Positions 1 to 9,389 of a stretch of 37,388 nucleotides of DNA are shown here, one piece after another (the stretch's first letter is position 1; every line of letters starts with the position of its first letter). The translations under genes were made by a program, and so were the position numbers. Source of the stretch: an uncultured delta proteobacterium (lineage in GTDB: Bacteria > Myxococcota_A > UBA9160 > JAFDET01); NCBI GenBank assembly GCA_947260035.1, contig CAMYOO010000007.1, positions 1 through 37,388 of the forward strand, given 5' to 3'. The notes under the pieces were generated by a model. That model worked only from the letters and a program-made list of their open reading frames with translations. It did not search any database and was not told the DNA's origin.

Positions 1-193
1 CTGGCTGGGCGAGGCCCACATGCGCGGGCTGCCCGAGGGAAACCCCCTGGACCGGCTCCTGGGGACCCGCGCGGCACGAGGCCTGCTGCTGCCGAAGCGG
101 CTGGGCCGGGACCTGCTGATGCACTGCGCCGAGGAGATGAACCACCTGGCGAGCTTCCTGCCCGAGCTGTACGCGCAGGAGTCCGGCGCGTGA
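1..193 (+). CDS. 3' end of an unidentified gene (partial)
   Basis: An open frame enters from the left edge (reading from base 2) and ends at a TGA at 191-193, giving about 63 C-terminal residues. The tail is leucine- and charge-rich, with an HCAEEMNHLASFL segment followed by PELYAQ. Codon use matches the rest of the window, so it looks like a real gene end. I do not recognise the family, and the fragment is too short to assign. It converges on the SDR gene, leaving a 76-bp gap in which I see no clear hairpin. Confidence 0.5.
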   Translation, partial: WLGEAHMRGLPEGNPLDRLLGTRAARGLLLPKRLGRDLLMHCAEEMNHLASFLPELYAQESGA

Positions 194-269
194 CGCGCAG
201 GCCGTGATAGCGCTGGTGCCAGACCCTGGACGGGACCGAGCTTCCCTGCCCTGACTACATCGAAGCGGA

Positions 270-1130
270 CTAGAGTGGGCCCTTGCCGCTGCGCAGCAGG
301 CGGTCCAGCAGGGCGTCGCGCCAGCGGTCGGGGAGCCAGCGGGCCAGCGCCGCCTGGATGCGCGCGTCCACGCCCACCAGGTAGCGGGTCTTGGGCCGCC
401 GCGCGGCCAGGGCGTGCTCGATGGCGCGCGCGCAGCCCTCGGGTGAGGAGGCGGATCGGGAGCTCTTCTCCAAGCGCTCCCGGACACGCGGAATCAGGTC
501 GCCGTAGTAGCGCTTGCCGTCCTCGGGCATGCGCGCCTCCAGCTCGTCGGCGTAGCGTTGGGTCTTGTCCCAGATGAGACTCTCCACGTCGCCGGGCTCG
601 ATCAGCGCGACGTGAATGCCGAAGGGGCGCAACTCGATGCGGAGCGCGTCGCACAGGGCTTCGACCGCGAACTTGCTGGCGGCGTACGGCCCGGCAAAGG
701 GTGCGGAGAGCCGCCCCGAGCTGCTGCTCACGACCACCATGCGCCCGCGAGCCCGACGCACCAGGGGGGCAAAGGCCTGCAACGTGGCGACGACGCCGAC
801 GGCGTTCACCTCCAACACGCTGCGAAGCTCGTCCAAGGGGACGAACTCGATGGGCCCGCCGACGCCGATCCCCGCGTTGGCCACCACACCGGCCAGTCCG
901 GCGTCACCGACAGCGGCCCCTACCTCCTTGGCCGCGGCCGCCAGGCTTGCGGCGTCGGTCACGTCCAGGATGAGGGTGCGCAGACGCGGGCTGGCCTCGC
1001 CGCGCAGCGAGGTAGCGTCCGGTTCGCGGCGCACCGAAGCGAAGACGTGAAAGCCCCGCGCGTCCAGGTGCAGCGCGGCGGCGCGCCCGATCCCGGACGA
1101 GGCGCCGGTTACGACGACGGCACGGCTCAC
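270..1130 (-). CDS. SDR-family NAD(P)-dependent oxidoreductase
   Basis: A classical short-chain dehydrogenase/reductase of 286 aa, the usual length for the family. The N-terminus carries the Rossmann motif TGASSGIG (residues 8-15). NAG follows at 85-87, a serine-rich SSSS stretch near 135-138 supplies the catalytic Ser, and Y149-x3-K153 is in YAASK. The 'LRIELRPFGIHVALIEPGDV' region fits members acting on retinol-, steroid- or acyl-like substrates, but the substrate cannot be read from sequence. The start is GTG at 1130, preceded by AAGGAGGT at good spacing. The ORF track's longer version to 1697 is a shadow of the next gene. It lies 71 bp downstream of the molybdopterin oxidoreductase on the same strand, so co-transcription is possible. 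Confidence 0.9.
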   Translation of the reverse strand: MSRAVVVTGASSGIGRAAALHLDARGFHVFASVRREPDATSLRGEASPRLRTLILDVTDAASLAAAAKEVGAAVGDAGLAGVVANAGIGVGGPIEFVPLDELRSVLEVNAVGVVATLQAFAPLVRRARGRMVVVSSSSGRLSAPFAGPYAASKFAVEALCDALRIELRPFGIHVALIEPGDVESLIWDKTQRYADELEARMPEDGKRYYGDLIPRVRERLEKSSRSASSPEGCARAIEHALAARRPKTRYLVGVDARIQAALARWLPDRWRDALLDRLLRSGKGPL

Positions 1131-1201
1131 TGTCCCACCTCCTTCGCGCCTTCCATCCCCTCTCGGCGAACGATCCGGACTGCGTTGCACATGGGCTCTC
1201 C

Positions 1202-3448
1202 TCAGGCCCCACTGGGGGCGAGGCTGACGACCAGGTTCTTGTACGCGGGCGTCTGGCTCCGCTCGGCCACCCGCTCCACGGGGACGAGCGGGTTGGCCTC
1301 GGGAAAGTAGGCGGCCGCGCAGCGGCGCGGCAGGTCGTAGGCGCGAAGGCCGAAGCCTCGAACCGTGCGCGTCTGACCCTCGTGGTGGCTCGTCACATCC
1401 ACCCGCTGCCCCTCGCGCAGGCCCGCTTCGGCCAGATCGTCGCCATTCAGGAGGATCACGCGACGGTCGCCGCGAACGCCGCGGTAACGATCGTCGGAAC
1501 TGTAGACCGTGGTGTTGAACTGATCGTGGCTGCGGATGGTCATGAGCAGGAACTGGCCGTCCTGCAGCGGATCGGGCGGAACCGGATGGATCGTGAACAG
1601 GGCCTTCCCCGACGGCGTATCGAAGCTCCGGGTGCGCGCCCCGCTGGGCAGCACGAAGCCGCCCGGCTGACGCAGGCGCCGGTTCATGTCCTGGCAACCG
1701 GGCACCACGGCCGCGATGCGCTCACGGATGCGGTCGTAGTCCTCCACCAGCTCCTCCCACGGGACACGGCTGTCCCGGCCCAGCACCGCGCGCGCCAGGC
1801 CGGCCACGATGGCGGGCTCGCTGTGCAGGTGCACAGACGCCGGCTCGCGGCTTCCCCGCGATGGATGCACCACGCTCATGCTGTTCTCCACGGACACCGT
1901 CTGCAAGCCGAGCGCCTGCTCGTCGCGTTCGGTGCGACCGAGGCAGGGCAATAGAAGCGCCTCTTCCCCGCAGACCAGGTGGGAACGGTTCAAGGTGGTG
2001 GAGATCTGGACGGTCAGTGCGCAGCGGCGCAGAGCCGCGTGGGTCAGCTCCGCGTCCGGCGTGGCGACGGCGAAGTTGCCCCCCATGGACAGGAAGGCCC
2101 GGACGCGACCGTCGGACATGGCGCGAATCGCGTCCACGGCGTCCAAGCCCGGGCGCCGCGGCGGCTCGAAGCCGAACTCGCGACCCAACCGCTCCAGGAA
2201 CGCCGGGGCCGGCCTGGACGTGATCCCCATGGTGCGATCGCCCTGGACGTTGCTGTGACCGCGCACGGGGCAGACGCCGGCGCCCGGCACCCCGATGTTG
2301 CCGCGCAGCAGGACCAGGTTGACGATCTGCTGCACGTTGGCCACCGCGTTGGGGTGCTGCGTCAGCCCCATGCACCAGCACACGATGACGCGGCGGGCCT
2401 CGGCGTAGAGGCGCGCCATGGCGCGAACGTCGTCCCGCGACGCACCCGAGGCCTGCAACAGATCGCCCCAGGAGCTCGCGCTCACGTCGTCGCACAGCGC
2501 CTCGAAGCCCTCGGTGTGGCGCCGAACGAAGCTCCAGTCGACCACCGACCCGGGCGCGCGCCCCTCCATCTCCAGCAGCTCTTTCAGCAGCGCCTTGAGA
2601 AGGGCCACGTCGCCGCCGACGCGGACCTGGACGTAGAGGTCCGTGATGGACGTGCCGCCCCGCAGCATGGACAACGGGTCCTTGGGATGGCTGAAGCGCA
2701 GCAGCGCGCGCTCGCGCAGGGGATTGATGCTCACCACCTTGCAGCCGCGCCGCTTGGCTTCGAGCAGGGTGGTGAACATGCGCGGGTGGTTGGTCCCCGG
2801 GTTCTGCCCGATCACGAAGATCGCATCGGCCTTGCCGAAGTCCTCGAGGCCGACGGTCCCCTTGCCGACTCCGATGGCTTCCTTCAACGCGATGCTGGTG
2901 GACTCGTGACACAGGTTGGAGCAGTCCGGAAGGTTGTTGGTGCCCAGCTCGCGCACGAACAGCTGCCACAGGAAGGCGGCCTCGTTGCTGGTCCGGCCGG
3001 AGGCATAGAAGACCGCCTGCTCGGGCGTGTCGAGGGCACGCAGGTGCCTCGCAATGTGGGCGAAAGCATCCTGCCAGGCAATCGGCTCGTAACGGTCGGA
3101 GCCGGCTCGGCGCAGCATCGGCTCGGTGAGCCGCCCCTGGGCCTCCAGCCAGGCATCGCTCTGATCGAGGAGCCGCTTCAGCGTCCACTCGGTGAAGAAC
3201 GCCGGCGTGACGCGCTTCCGGGTCGCTTCGTGAGCTACGTGCTTGGCGCCGTTCTCGCAGAACTCCAGCGAGGTACGCGGCCTCGGATCCGGCCAGGCGC
3301 AGCCCGGGCAATCGAAGCCCTCGGCCTGGTTCACGTGGCGCAGCAGATCAAGCGCGCCCACGGGGCCGACCCGCTCGACGGCGAAGCGCAGCGCCGAAAC
3401 GGCTGCGCCCATCCCGCCCGCGGCGGAGCCGTCCGAGCTCCCGGCCAT
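1202..3448 (-). CDS. FdhF/YdeP-family molybdopterin oxidoreductase
   Basis: A 748-aa protein of the DMSO-reductase superfamily. It resembles the single-subunit FdhF/YdeP branch (the family modelled as TIGR01701) rather than a multi-subunit formate dehydrogenase. Near the N-terminus it has FDCPGCAWPDP (C47, C50) and CENGAKH (C64), the reduced Fe-S site of this branch. C180 in SNLCHE aligns with the Mo-ligating Cys/Sec position of formate dehydrogenases. Cofactor-binding segments include IFVIGQNPGTNHPRM and KVVSINPLRE, and the C-terminus is the usual dinucleotide-binding domain. YdeP homologues are linked to acid resistance, but the physiological substrate is unsettled. The ATG at 3448 has an AGGAGG 4 nt upstream. 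No FdhB- or FdhC-type partner is nearby, though fdhD lies 0.7 kb away. Confidence 0.92.
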   Translation of the reverse strand: MAGSSDGSAAGGMGAAVSALRFAVERVGPVGALDLLRHVNQAEGFDCPGCAWPDPRPRTSLEFCENGAKHVAHEATRKRVTPAFFTEWTLKRLLDQSDAWLEAQGRLTEPMLRRAGSDRYEPIAWQDAFAHIARHLRALDTPEQAVFYASGRTSNEAAFLWQLFVRELGTNNLPDCSNLCHESTSIALKEAIGVGKGTVGLEDFGKADAIFVIGQNPGTNHPRMFTTLLEAKRRGCKVVSINPLRERALLRFSHPKDPLSMLRGGTSITDLYVQVRVGGDVALLKALLKELLEMEGRAPGSVVDWSFVRRHTEGFEALCDDVSASSWGDLLQASGASRDDVRAMARLYAEARRVIVCWCMGLTQHPNAVANVQQIVNLVLLRGNIGVPGAGVCPVRGHSNVQGDRTMGITSRPAPAFLERLGREFGFEPPRRPGLDAVDAIRAMSDGRVRAFLSMGGNFAVATPDAELTHAALRRCALTVQISTTLNRSHLVCGEEALLLPCLGRTERDEQALGLQTVSVENSMSVVHPSRGSREPASVHLHSEPAIVAGLARAVLGRDSRVPWEELVEDYDRIRERIAAVVPGCQDMNRRLRQPGGFVLPSGARTRSFDTPSGKALFTIHPVPPDPLQDGQFLLMTIRSHDQFNTTVYSSDDRYRGVRGDRRVILLNGDDLAEAGLREGQRVDVTSHHEGQTRTVRGFGLRAYDLPRRCAAAYFPEANPLVPVERVAERSQTPAYKNLVVSLAPSGA

Positions 3449-3541
3449 CGATCCTCCTGTGCTCCTCGGACGATTCTACCCCAGCGAGGCAAGTGATATG
3501 CTTCTTGTCGGGCACCGAGACCGCTCCGAAAGGAGGCATTC

Positions 3542-4156
3542 GTGCGCCTGAACCGTGTCGAGTACGCGATGATGAACAACTCCCTGCGCGCCTCGATCCA
3601 GCGCCACTTCGAAGCACGCCGGCTGCTGCGCATGGGAGGCGCTCTGGAAGGAGGCTCGGCCCTCGAGATCGGCTGCGGCCGCGGCGTGGGAACGCAGCTC
3701 ATCTTCGAGGTCTTCGGGGCCGACCGGGTGGACGCCTTCGATCTGGATCCGCGCATGGTCGAGCAGGCCCGACGCCGCGTGGCCGGCTACGGCGACCGGG
3801 CGCACATCTGGGTGGGCGACGCGACGGCGATCGCCGCGCCGGATGCATGCTACGACGCGGTCTTCGACTTCGGCATCATCCACCACATTCCCCACTGGCG
3901 GGATGCGCTGGCGGAAGTGCGCAGAGTGCTCAAGCCGGGCGGGCACTTTTATGCCGAGGAAATCCTCTCCGACTTCATCCACAACCCGCTGGTCCGGCGT
4001 CTGCTCGACCACCCGCTCGAGGACCGCTTCGACGCGGCGACCTTCTCGTCGGCGTTGGCCGACCACGGGCTGATCCCGCTCGACTCGACCGAGTTCGGAA
4101 GCTGGGTCACCTGGGTGGTGGCGACGAAGGCGGTCGCAGCCCCCCTAGCGGGCTAG
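3542..4156 (+). CDS. class I SAM-dependent methyltransferase
   Basis: A 204-aa protein with the Rossmann-type SAM-binding domain. Motif I is LEIGCGRGVG (residues 41-50), the acidic post-motif is FDLDPRMVEQAR, and WVGDATAI and VFDFGIIHHIPHW are motifs II and III. LAEVRRVLKPGGHFYAEE is typical of the Methyltransf_11/UbiE-like group. The substrate is not evident; small-molecule or quinone-like acceptors are both possible. It starts at GTG 3542 with a strong AAAGGAGG five bases upstream. It is transcribed divergently from the FdhF-like gene and converges on fdhD with only 4 bp between the two stop codons. Confidence 0.88.
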   Translation: MRLNRVEYAMMNNSLRASIQRHFEARRLLRMGGALEGGSALEIGCGRGVGTQLIFEVFGADRVDAFDLDPRMVEQARRRVAGYGDRAHIWVGDATAIAAPDACYDAVFDFGIIHHIPHWRDALAEVRRVLKPGGHFYAEEILSDFIHNPLVRRLLDHPLEDRFDAATFSSALADHGLIPLDSTEFGSWVTWVVATKAVAAPLAG

Positions 4157-4164
4157 CGGGCTAG
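4145..4164. repeat. 8-bp tandem repeat carrying both convergent stop codons
   Basis: CTAGCGGG occurs twice in tandem, followed by a further CTAG (2.5 copies). The second copy supplies the TAG of the plus-strand methyltransferase, and the third CTAG supplies the TAG of the minus-strand fdhD gene. Three CTAG tetramers in 20 bp is unusual for this DNA. It may be slippage or chance. Confidence 0.6.
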
Positions 4165-4988
4165 CCTTCCACGCGCTCCCGGTCCCCGTAGACATTGAAG
4201 CCATCACCGCGCAGAAACCCCACCAGCGCCATGTTCGCTTCGGCGGCCAGCTCGACCGCCAACGACGAAGGCGCAGACACGGCCGCCACCAGGGGGATGC
4301 GCGCGGCCAGCGCCTTCTGGACGATCTCGTAGGAGATGCGGCCGGAAACCATGAGCAGGTGGCCGCGCAGGGGAAGTCGGCCCGCGCGCGCGGCCCAGCC
4401 CACCACCTTGTCCACCGCGTTGTGGCGACCCACATCCTCGCGCACCGCCAGCAGGCTTCCATCCGCTGCAAACAGGGCCGCGGCGTGCAGCCCGCCGGTG
4501 GCGTCGAAGACGCGCTGGGCGGAGCGCACTCGCCCGGGCAGCTCGGCGAAGAGCGCAGCGGAGAAGCGGGACCGGTCGTCCAGGGGCGGAGCCATGCGCA
4601 GCGCGTTCTCGATGGTCGCCTTGCCGCAGATTCCACAGCTGGCATTGGCGAAGAGGTTGCGACGCAGCGCCTCGAAATCGACATCCACGCCTTCGGCCAG
4701 GACGGCGCGGATCACGTTGTCCGCTCCCTCGGGATCGGGTGCGATGGTGCAGTGGCGGACCGAGAGCACTTCGTCGGGGGAGGCGACCACCCGTTCCGTG
4801 AGCAGGAACCCCAGGGCCAGCTCTTCGTCGGCCCCCGGCGTGCGCATCACCACGCCCAGCGGCGCACTGCCGATCTGGATCTCCAGGGGCTCCTCCCGAG
4901 CCACCTGGTCCTCGGAGGACTCGGCCGAGCCGGACGCGAAGCGCACCCGCCCGACGTTGCGGACCGCGTCCTCGTCGACTCCCGCCAT
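4161..4988 (-). CDS. fdhD: FdhD, sulfurtransferase for formate dehydrogenase cofactor
   Basis: This 275-aa protein matches FdhD, which carries sulfur from a cysteine desulfurase to the molybdenum cofactor of formate-dehydrogenase-type enzymes in the cytoplasm. The conserved ASCGICGKA segment holds the C118-x2-C121 pair. Other family blocks are present: REEPLEIQI, PGADEELALGFLLTE, DVGRHNAVDKVVG and SGRISYEIVQKAL, plus the closing SAPSSLAVELA. Its ATG at 4988 overlaps the TGA of the ileS frame by one base (TGATG), so the two are probably translationally coupled. The FdhF/YdeP gene is nearby but separated by the opposite-strand methyltransferase. It is the obvious client, by inference. Confidence 0.95.
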   Translation of the reverse strand: MAGVDEDAVRNVGRVRFASGSAESSEDQVAREEPLEIQIGSAPLGVVMRTPGADEELALGFLLTERVVASPDEVLSVRHCTIAPDPEGADNVIRAVLAEGVDVDFEALRRNLFANASCGICGKATIENALRMAPPLDDRSRFSAALFAELPGRVRSAQRVFDATGGLHAAALFAADGSLLAVREDVGRHNAVDKVVGWAARAGRLPLRGHLLMVSGRISYEIVQKALAARIPLVAAVSAPSSLAVELAAEANMALVGFLRGDGFNVYGDRERVEG

Positions 4989-7900
4989 CAGTCCGGGACG
5001 AGGCCCAGCGTGAGCCGCTGGCCGTCGATCTGCACCTCGCGCACATGGGCGCCGGCGGCCGGCGCCTGGCCCAGCGCCACGGCCACCGCCAGGGTCTCTC
5101 GCGCCAGATCGGCTTCGCGCGGGCGCACCGCGTCCAGCAGGGCCCCGGCCCCGTCCAGGGTGAGCCGGATGCGCCCGGTGTACTCGAGGTCCAGCTCCTT
5201 GCGGAAGGTCTGCACCCGGTTCAGCACTTCGCGATAGAGGCCTTCGTCCACCAGCTCCGGCGTCAGCGCCGTGCGCAGGACCACCACGCCGTCGGCGCCC
5301 GAGGCGGCCGCGAAGCCTTCGCGCGCCTCCAGCGAGACGGCGATCTCTTCGGGGCCCAGCTCGACGGCTTCGCCGCCCGCGTCGATGCTCACCCGGCCGT
5401 CGGTCTCCAACGCGCGCAACAGCGTTGCCCCGTCGACATCGGCCAACGCCGCCTTCACGGCGGGCATGCGCTTGCCCACCCGCGGCCCCAGGGCGCGGAA
5501 ATTGGGCTTCACCACGTAGCGCACGTACTCGTCCGCCTTCGGCACGAAGTGGAGCGCCTTGACGTTGAGCTCCTCGCGAACCAGGTCCTCGTGGCGGGCC
5601 AGGGCGGACTCCAGCTCGGGATCGGCCAGCACCACCTCGGCCGCCTCCAGAGGCTGCCGCACCCGCAGCCGCTCGGCGGTGCGCACCTGCATCCCCATGG
5701 AGACCAGGCTGCGCACCACGGCCATCACCCGCGACAGCTCTTCGTTCACGGCCTCGACGTCCGGCTCCGGGTAGTCGCACAGGTGCACCGACAGCTCGTC
5801 CGAGTCCGGGAAGGGCCGCCGGGACAGGTTCTGCCAGATCTCCTCGGTGGCGAAGGGCAGGAAGGGCGCCAGCAGCCGCGCGACGTGGACCAGGCACTCG
5901 TAGAGCGTCCAGTGGGCGTCCAGCTTGTCGGGCTCGAGCCCGGGCGCCCAGAAGCGGTCGCGGCTGCGGCGCACGTACCAGTTGGAGAGCGCATCCACGA
6001 AGTCCGTGAGCACGCCGGTGGCTTCGTAGACGCGATACGCGTCCATCCACTCGGTGACCTTGCGCGTGGTCAGCGCCAGCTCCGAGAGAATCCAGCGGTC
6101 CAGCAGCGCGCGTTCCGCAGGCTGCCGGCGCCCGGTCTCGTCCGAGGGATCGAAGCCGTCGATATTGGCGTAGATGGTGAAGAACGCGTAGACGTTGCGC
6201 AGCTTCAGCGGAAGCTCGCGCTGCAACGCTCGCACGGCGCCCAGCGAGAGCCGGGTGTTGTTCCAGGGTGGGTTCGCCGCGAAGAAGAACCAGCGGAAGG
6301 CATCGGCGCCGGGCGCCGCCGCCGCCGGATCTTCGATCCAGACCTTGTGGTCGTGTGGCAGATCGGCCACTTCGCGCGGCAAGGTTCCCCGGCCGTGAGG
6401 CGCGAACTCGACGCCCAGCGCCGCCCGGTCCCGTTCGGAGAGCTCCACCAGCCGTCGCGGCAGGCGCGCGGGGCGCAGCAGCACGTCGACGCCCCGGGCC
6501 TCGTCATCGCCGCGGTACAGGCGCACGGCCGTGGACTCACCGCTGAAATCCAGGCTCTCGTACTCCTCGCGCGCGATGCGCGCCTCGCCGTGGGGCGGCG
6601 GATCGGCTTCGGCCGCCGTGGGGCGGCGGATCGGCTTCGGCGTCGATGGGCGCGCACTCCAGTCGGACCCGCTCCAGGATCACGTCCGGCGTCACGTAGT
6701 TGCCCTTGCTCTTGCTCTCCTTGCGGCCCTCACGGTCGCAGATCAGGCCCAGAACCATGCAGGTCTTGTACGGCTGGGGATCCGGCGCGTCGGGGAAGAG
6801 CAGCGTGGAGACCCAGAGCAGGGAGTTGAACCAGCCGCGGGTCTGGTCGACGGCCTCGCTGATGAAGTCCGCGCAGCGCGCCTCGGCATACTCGGCGTCG
6901 CCGGTGTGCGGCCAGCCCCACTGGGCGAAGGGCATGGACCCCGAGTCGAACCAGACGTCGATGACCTCGGGAACCCGGCGGTAGATGCCAGGCTCGCCGG
7001 GCTTCGTCCAGGTTACCTGGTCGATCCAGGGCTTGTGCACCATAAGGTGCTCGGAGAGCCCGGGGTCGGCCGCCTTGGCGTCGTCGAAGCCCGAGAAGGC
7101 ATCCGGGTTGCGCTGGCGGATCTCCTCGGCCGACGTCGGCACGTCGATGGCACCGGTCTCCTCGTTGATCCAGACGTTGAGCGGCGTGCCCCAGTAGCGC
7201 TCGCGCGAGAGCGCCCAGTCCACGTTGTTGCGCAGGAAGTCGCCGAAGCGACCCTCCTGGCTCCGGCAGCCACTGGATCTGGCGGTTGTTCTCCAGCGCC
7301 TGCTCCACCTTCTCGGTGGTGCGGATGTACCAGGCCGGGCGCGCGTACTGGATCAGCGCGTCGTCGGGCGAGCGCTCGCAGAACGGGTACTCGTGGCGGT
7401 AGGTCTCGGCGTGCCAGAGCAGGCCGCGCTCGCGCAGCTCGCGGATCAGATCGCGGTCGCAATCCTTGACCCAGCGGCCGGCGTAGGGAGCCGGCGCCCG
7501 CTCGGGATCGAAGCCGCCGTCGGGGCGCACGGCGCACAGCAGCGGCAGCTCCGGGTCGCGAGCCTGCTCTTGCTTCAGCAAGTCGAAGTCCACTTCGCCG
7601 AAGGCCGGAGCCGCGTGCACGATCCCGGTGCCGGCGTCCAGCTCCACGAAGTCCGCCGCCACCACACGCCACAGCCCATCGAGGGCGGGGTCGCCGGCGT
7701 ACCAGTCGAAGGGCGGCGCGTAGCGGCGGCCCACCAGCTCTGCGCCGGGCAGGATCCGCTCCACCGGGAGCTCGCGCCCCACCTTCTCCGCCAGGGCGGG
7801 CAACAGCGCTTCGGCCACCACCAGCTTCCCGGTTTCGTCGCGCACCACTGCGTAGGAAACATCCGCCTTCACGGCGGCGAACATGTTGGAGGAAAGGGTC

Positions 7901-8595
7901 CACGGCGTGGTGGTCCAGACCAGCAGCGACGTCTCCGGATCGTCGACCAACGGAAAGCGCACGTAGACCGAGGGGTCGTCCACCGTCTTGTAGCCCTGCC
8001 CCACCTCCGCCGCGGAAAGCGCAGTCCCGCCCTGGGCCCACCACCACACCACTTTGTGCCCGCGATACAGGAGCCCGCGTTCGTGAAGCTGGGCCAGTGC
8101 CCACCAGACGCTCTCCACGTAGGGCTTGTGATAGGTGACGTAGGCATCCTCCATGTCCACCCAGAAGCCGAGCTGCTCGGTGAATCGCGTCCACTCTTCG
8201 GTGTAGCGGAAGACGCTCTCCTGGCAGCGGCGCACGAAGCGCTCGACGCCGTACGCCTCGATCGCCGCCTTGCCCTTGATGCGGAGCTCCTTCTCCACCT
8301 CGGTCTCGACGGGCAACCCGTGGGTGTCCCAGCCGGCTTTCCGGGGCACGTGGAAGCCGCGCATGGTCTTGTAGCGGGGGAAGACATCCTTCATCACGCG
8401 CGTGAGCGCGTGACCGTTGTGGGGCAGGCCGTTGGCCGTCGGCGGGCCCTCGTAGAAGACGAAGCGGGGCGCACCTTCGCGACGCCACAAGGTGCGGTGG
8501 AAGACGTCCTGTTGCTTCCAGAAGGCGCGGATGCGCGCCTCGACTTCGGGAAAGTCGACCAGGGGGGCAACGGCCTGGAAGCGGGGCTCCGGCAT
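4988..8595 (-). pseudogene. ileS: isoleucyl-tRNA synthetase, reading frame broken twice
   Basis: Three consecutive minus-strand frames together encode one class I IleRS, which charges tRNA-Ile. The first runs from ATG 8595 to about 7261 (445 residues) and has the HIGH-like LPHNGHAL and the [15 protein letters not shown] region. The second holds [34 protein letters not shown] and the KMSKS-like KESKSKGNY. The third holds the catalytic-core end and the anticodon-binding domain (FFTIYANIDGFDP, ALSNWYVRRSRDRFW, MQVRTAERLRVRQPL), closing at TGA 4990-4988. Break one, at 7260/7261, lies in the PEH(I) stretch; restoring five bases would give [12 protein letters not shown]. Break two is an exact 28-bp tandem duplication at 6586-6641; removing one copy restores DPPPHGEARIAREEYESLDF. 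The two shifts do not cancel. It may be a pseudogene with another copy elsewhere, or an assembly error in an essential gene. Confidence 0.9.
6586..6641. repeat. perfect 28-bp tandem duplication inside ileS
   Basis: Bases 6586-6613 are repeated exactly at 6614-6641 with no intervening base. Because 28 is not a multiple of three, the second copy shifts the minus-strand ileS frame. It falls in the clade-specific insertion after the KESKS loop, not in a catalytic motif. Perfect identity between copies implies a recent event or an assembly artefact. Confidence 0.95.
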
Positions 8596-8632
8596 GGTGC
8601 GGGAAGCTACCACGCGTCCCCGGGGGCGGCCG

Positions 8633-8647
8633 CTCGCGAGTCGCGAG
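8633..8647. promoter_or_regulatory. palindrome in the ileS/hydratase divergent gap
   Basis: CTCGCGA-G-TCGCGAG is a perfect 7-bp-arm palindrome. It sits in the 86-bp gap between the divergently oriented ileS (start 8595) and the FAH-like gene (start 8682). The position suits an operator, but a GC-rich palindrome this short can arise by chance. Confidence 0.25.
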
Positions 8648-8681
8648 GCAGCGACTACCTTCCCGCCGAGGAGTTCTGCCG

Positions 8682-9389
8682 GTGAACGACGAGATCCGCA
8701 GGGGCATGGAGCGCCAGCTCGAGAGCTGGCGGCGCGAGGTCGGCGACGGCGGCCGGCGGGTGGGCTGGAAGATCGGCTTCAACGATCCACGCGCCCAGGC
8801 GCGCTTCGGCCTCCAAGCGACTCTGGTCGGCCACCTGCGCGAGCGCTCCGAGATCGAGCCGGGGCGATCCGTGGCGCTGGAGAGCGGCATGGACGCCCGG
8901 GCCGAGGTGGAGATCGCCATCGAGCTGTCGGCGGACGTGCCGCCCGGCGGCGATCTCGACGCCGCCCGAGCGGCCATCGGTCGCATCCTTCCGGCGCTGG
9001 AGTTCGTGGACTTCGCCCGCTCCTTCGATGGCGTGGAGACCATCCTGGCCCACGACATCTTCCACCACGCAGTCGTGTTCGGGAGCGATGAAACCGGCCG
9101 CGAGGGGCCGAGCCTGGAGGGCGTGACCGCCAGAGCCTGGAAGAACGACGAGGAAGTCGTCCACGGCGACATGAACCTGGTGCCGGCCGACCTGGCGGAG
9201 GTGGTGCGCCACGTGGCCGACACCCTGGGCAGCTTCGGCGAACGGCTCGTCGCAGGCGAACGCATCATCGCCGGCTCCCTGGTAATGCCGATCTCCGTGC
9301 GCACCGGCGACCGCATCCGAGCCGACCTCGGCCCCCTCGGCGAGATCTCCGCAGAGCTCAGCGGAGACGTGCACAGAGGGACTGCATAG
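8682..9389 (+). CDS. FAH-superfamily hydratase/decarboxylase-like enzyme (MhpD-like)
   Basis: A 235-aa member of the fumarylacetoacetate-hydrolase superfamily, closest in layout to 2-keto-4-pentenoate hydratase and 4-oxalocrotonate decarboxylase. It has GWKIGF (K30) near the N-terminus and the metal-binding acidic pair E75/E77 in [16 protein letters not shown] (E107, D110) and the C-terminal [19 protein letters not shown] block follow. Such enzymes act on 2-hydroxydienoates in aromatic meta-cleavage pathways, but no other such gene is nearby, so the substrate is open. The start is GTG 8682 with GAGGAG about 8 nt upstream. Its stop codon lies inside the left flank of a REP-like element, so the last few residues (near GDVHRGTA) may come from inserted DNA. 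Confidence 0.82.
   Translation: MNDEIRRGMERQLESWRREVGDGGRRVGWKIGFNDPRAQARFGLQATLVGHLRERSEIEPGRSVALESGMDARAEVEIAIELSADVPPGGDLDAARAAIGRILPALEFVDFARSFDGVETILAHDIFHHAVVFGSDETGREGPSLEGVTARAWKNDEEVVHGDMNLVPADLAEVVRHVADTLGSFGERLVAGERIIAGSLVMPISVRTGDRIRADLGPLGEISAELSGDVHRGTA

Noticed and set aside
270-1697. 475-aa version of the SDR protein
   Set aside because: The extra N-terminus is a shadow of the FdhF-like gene. GTG 1130 has a strong Shine-Dalgarno and places the Rossmann motif at the expected position.
3449-3541. Promoter boxes in the FdhF/methyltransferase divergent gap
   Set aside because: TATGCT and TAGAAT look like -10 elements on each strand, but neither has a recognisable -35 at proper spacing.
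4988-8595. Programmed ribosomal frameshifting to explain split ileS
   Set aside because: One break is a perfect 28-bp duplication and the other has no slippery heptamer. Lesions or assembly errors are simpler.
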